Shown here: positions 59,901-64,000 of the stretch, one piece after another
How positions within the stretch are numbered: the stretch's first letter is position 1
Layout of the letters: each line of letters begins with the position of its first letter
From: Trochalopteron elliotii
Lineage: Eukaryota; Chordata; Aves; Passeriformes; Leiothrichidae
Assembly (NCBI GenBank): GCA_024734555.1
Contig: JANPWX010000028.1
Location: 3,109,607 to 3,173,606 of the forward strand
Reading direction: 5' to 3'
Length of the DNA: 64,000 nucleotides
Notes under the pieces: model-generated
Told to the model about the DNA's origin: nothing
The model's database searches: none
What the model saw: the letters and a program-made list of their open reading frames with translations, nothing else
Program-made: the position numbers and the translations under genes

Positions 59901-62900
59901 CAGGACAAGATAGTTTTACACATTTGCAGTAAAACCAGAAAAGTAGGTACAAGTAGATACAGATACCTAGAGTTTGGTTTTGTAGGTTTATTTGTTGTTG
60001 TTTTTGTAAGGAGAGGGGAGTGTAAATGGCAGATAAACCACAAAAATGACAAAAGGGAAAAACAGAAAAAGGAGAAGGTGGATTTTAATCTGAACAACAG
60101 CTTTCTTTCATTTTGGGTGCATTTGCAATAAACAGCAAGCAAATGCAGACACAAAAAACTGTCTGTGGTGCCCTTTTCTTCCCCAACACACAGGCATGGT
60201 TCCTAGGGCTAAGGTACATACCCCATCCTGAAGGCAGAGACTGCACCTCTGCTGATTCAGACAGACTGCACTGAAACCTGTGGGCCATTCCCTGCTCTGT
60301 CTTCGAGGATGTGGAATGTCTCTCTCTTTTTTATTTTTTTCATTCAGTCACAGTTTCATTTAGTAAAACTACAGGTGTTGACACCTCCTCCCAGTCCTGA
60401 ACACTCTGCATGTAGTGCTGCTCTCTCTGTACCAAGCCACATTCATTTCCAAGCATGAAAAGGATCTGGAAAGGATCACATAAAAGGAAAGGAGTGGTGG
60501 TTAATGACTCTTGAAACCCTGGTTTGGGTGCAGGGATTGATATTTACAGGCTAGGATGATCTGGACCTCCATATCCTTGACCTTTTTCATAAGCGAGAAT
60601 ACTTTGACTTTTCATATAGGGAAAAGCTTTAAAAGGAAAATCAGAAGGCTCAAACAATTTTCATCTGTGATTTCAGCTTAAAGTGTTTGCTAAATTCAGG
60701 ATACATTTGAAAATGATGTTAATGTTTGCAAAATTATGGAATGGGAACAAAATACGCACCAAAACATATTATGTCACAAGGATCAACCTTCTCTTCAGCA
60801 TTGTGAAACTCACAGGCTGTCAGAGCTGTTGGGGAGTATAAATGGGCTAAAATCTAAAAAACTATTCTAGATGTGTGATAAATTCTGACGCTGGACTTCA
60901 CAATGGCTCTGCCTCCTGAAAAAAAGAGGAACTGGAGGAAAAAATTATGTCAGAGACACATATATTTCTGGGAGTAAAGAGTCTGGGACAAGGTCTTCAG
61001 GTGCAGAAAAAGGAAATCCACTCATTCAAACAAGGTTTTTCATATTAAACAGTTAAAGGTCCTATGTATGCATCTGAACAGGTACTACTATGCTTTCAAT
61101 TTCATCTAGGACACAGGCACTTGTTAATTTCTATTCCTTGTTCAGAAGGAAAATATTTATTTACTCTCATTATAAAATAAGAATATGTATCAAACTCAAG
61201 CAGTTTTCTGAGGTGGTCTAGATATTTTAAGGAACTTGAAGACAGTTTTCTCTTTTCCAGGAGTACCTGTAAGTGCATTAAAGCACTATAAAAATTATTT
61301 TTAACAAAAAAATAAAGTGGATGTTTTTAATTGTATGAGGTGGAATACCATTGCTCCTTAAAAGTTCATAGAAAACAATTATCTGAGACTGACTGGTGTG
61401 AAATAAAAAGGCCTTTCACTACACTTTCACTCATATTAGCACTGCTGAGATGTTCACATACGCAATGGTTTGTCTTTATAGGAGGCCTCAATTATCCACT
61501 ACCTATGGTTCATATATATTATTTTTCTTCCTGAAACTCTGACAATGATAACCACCTGGAAAGCTGAAAATAAATTTCAAATACAAGATGATTTGTTTAA
61601 AGAGGTAGACATTTTTAAATTTTTTTGCCTCTAGTCAAGTGACTGCAATTTTGAATGCAATTTTTTTTCCTGAGATCATACTTGCAGATATGAGTTACAT
61701 GGAGTGTCTTTTAAAAGCCTTGCTTTGAATATGGATGAGTGAGAACCATTTTCAACATGTATCTGAAGGTCATTTAATTTTTTCAGAATTAACCCATAAC
61801 TCCTGAGAAATGACACTGCATTCTAAATTAATGTCAAACATCCTGGAAGTACTATCAAGAGAAGATTCAGCTCTGTGTGGTATCACAGGCTGTATGGTAT
61901 TACATTTCAGAAGCCATTTTTCTGTCATAGCACAGAAACATGGCAGGAAGAAATACTATCAGAGTAGCTAAAAGTATGTAAATGTGTATGGGAATGGCAC
62001 CAGTTAAAACTAAAACACTCCATCTGAGTATTTTTTTACTAAGAAGATTTTACTATTGCTAAGATAGTGAGTCTGCTAACTCATAGACCCTTCAAAGTTT
62101 GGGCTGATTTTCCTTTTTATTATGTATTAACATATTTACAAAAAATCCCTAATGAGTCATGCTGCAGCCTCTGGTCTTTGAGTTCTGTTTGGATAGCTAA
62201 ACATGTAGCAATTATGCACTGCAGTGCGTATTTTCTGGATGAAAACAAAAAAATGTAGTGAAAACTACATTATTCTCTGTTTCAAAATTAGCAATGGCAA
62301 AAGGAAACAGCTTGAAAAACCACATTTATCCACTTGGGGCAAAAATAATAATGAAAAATATCAAACTAAATCTGTTTTGCAGAATCACTGTAAGATGTAA
62401 CAGAAGGACAACATGAATGAACTAGTTAATTGCACCCAGATATTTTCTGCTACCTCTCACTATATACATTCACTGAAGCTTAATGTTTTTCCTGAGGTAT
62501 TCTTAATTTCAAATTGCTAACAACTTGAATTGTTTTGCAAAGGCAGATACTGAATGATAGACTCTGAATTATTAGGAATTGCAAAGACAGGTAAGATTAG
62601 ATCTGTGCCTTCATTTCACTTCATAAAAATTCACTTCATAGTAGCAGTGAGGACAAGGGTCATTGAAGAGCTTTGTTGAGTACTTTAGAGAACTGTAACA
62701 GAAGTATTAAGATTGGCAGGAACAGAGAATATGTGGGTAGGTCTGGCTGCAGAGGCACCCAAGGGAACAGAAGGGCTGTAAGACTGGTGCATCTGGTGCT
62801 GCTCAGATGAACAGGTCACAGATGTCCCAGGGCAGCACAGCTACTTGCAATTTCTCAGGACAACTAGAAAGCCAGGAACAGGCTACATCTAAACTAAAAT

Positions 62901-64000
62901 ATACAAACAGTAACAGCTGTCATCAAAGTGGGAAGATTAAGAACAGAGAAGAGTCCTAGGCTGCCCTAAGAGAGGGATAAATGATGGTGAGGAAAAACCC
63001 ATGAACTCATAAAGGTGGCATGGGATGAGCTAGGATGGAGGGACAAAATCCATCATCAGCTCCTAAGGAAGTCAAAGGTCAGTCACCCTCCCCAACCCAG
63101 GGAGCATGGCAAAGTTTCAGATTTGGTGTCCACCTAGAGGTACCTGTCTTGGTGCTTGAGCAGCACAGCAGGAAAACGTGAGTGAAGTAAGATTTCTTTT
63201 AAAATTAAATTGTGTATTCCTCCAATAAGCGTTCCTATGGAGCTTGTAGCAACAGTGTAGCAGCATTATTTTCTAGGTAGCATAGACACAGTGATCCTCC
63301 AGGTCCCCAGAGCAGTAAGATGAACTCTCTCATGGAAACAACAGCAATGAACACTGTCACTGAAACTGTTCAAGTTTACAGGGGAAAAAGACAGGCAAAG
63401 ATTATCAAGTGGTTACCTGAGGAATTATCTCCCCAAGGACAATACACAGCTTTTAAAATGCCGTGCTCTCCTAGGGAAAAAAGGTGCATAATCAGTGTCC
63501 AGCTATGCATAGTCCAGCTAATGTTATGGACTTGGCTGGGAGAACAGCTGATGAAGAGTGCTCATCTCCATCACCTGCAGGACTTAAGGTCCCTGGACCA
63601 CCCCTGCACTGCACACGAGCTGAAGAACTGCCTGCAGCCTTGTCACATTTTGCCTGCTCTTGTTTCACACTTAACAACTTTGTGTACGCTAATTAACTTA
63701 GTTTTGAGTGCTAAAGAAATAACTACTTCTGCTTAGAGCATTTATTTGACAGATATCATCATAGCATTCAGCCTGATTTATCAGAAAGGATTTTCTTCTG
63801 CTATTTGTCTATGGAGTGCTTCACAAAACTTTATATCAATAAGTAGAAATAGTCTTTAATTTGGGGCAGGCTTGAGACTTAAGCCAAGCAGGGAGGTATC
63901 TAGTGCAGTAACAACAAAATAAAGATTTTTTTTTTGCCGGGCAGCCTTGGACCTACCACAATTTCAAGGCTGCTGTGTTTGAAAATGGTTTCTGCTCCCT
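56961..64000. other. Unique sequence, no gene recognised
   Basis: Mostly AT-rich unique DNA with short T or A runs (about 59669-59680, 63927-63936). The end of the window from about 62700 is richer in G+C and contains a 138-codon plus-strand frame (63320-63736) with shorter overlapping frames on both strands. I recognise no domain in it and no clear splice borders, so it is left uncalled. No repeat family recognised. Confidence 0.55.

Noticed and set aside
1..64000. CRISPR array, operon, phage or other prokaryote-type system
   Set aside because: No regularly spaced repeats, no dense coding and abundant avian CR1 and LTR elements: the window is vertebrate nuclear DNA.

Overview
This is vertebrate nuclear DNA, almost certainly from a bird and most likely a songbird. 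It is AT-rich and CpG-poor. Its recognisable interspersed repeats are CR1 LINE fragments, several with the diagnostic CR1 3' tail of ATTCTATGA-type repeats, and solo LTRs of avian endogenous retroviruses. I see no Alu, B1 or L1 sequence. The bird call is firm. The songbird call rests on the LTR types and is weaker.

I find no convincing protein-coding exon, tRNA, rRNA, CRISPR array, operon or bacterial-style feature. The longest open frames (about 120-230 codons) are either inside LTRs or CR1 copies, or resemble no protein I know. The window reads as intergenic or deep-intronic sequence.

Layout. 1-7.4 kb is unique AT-rich sequence with a T-rich tract. 7.4-8.06 kb is a CR1 3' part. 8.1-11.7 kb is unique, with one stretch that could be a regulatory element. 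11.73-12.88 kb is a long solo LTR (sense on -). 12.9-16.1 kb is unique. 16.17-16.80 kb holds a CR1 ORF1 relic and a CR1 3' end. 20.2-21.2 kb holds two minus-strand CR1 pieces. 22.0-32.8 kb is rich in LTRs: two diverged copies of one LTR family (about 22.0-22.5 and 25.9-26.5 kb), a probable minus-strand LTR (23.5-23.9 kb), an LTR end fragment (27.57 kb) and, at 31.11-32.76 kb, an LTR interrupted by a second, unrelated LTR. 33-64 kb has no recognised LTR. It holds only scattered old CR1 pieces (42.9, 44.3, 45.7, 53.4, 54.1-54.9, 56.7 kb), microsatellites and unique sequence.

The best supported observation is the nested insertion at 31.1-32.8 kb. The outer LTR is flanked by a 5-bp duplication (CTAAT), and the inner 632-bp element by a 6-bp duplication (ACCACC), so two insertions by different retroviral groups can be ordered in time. 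I did not find an undescribed biological system here.
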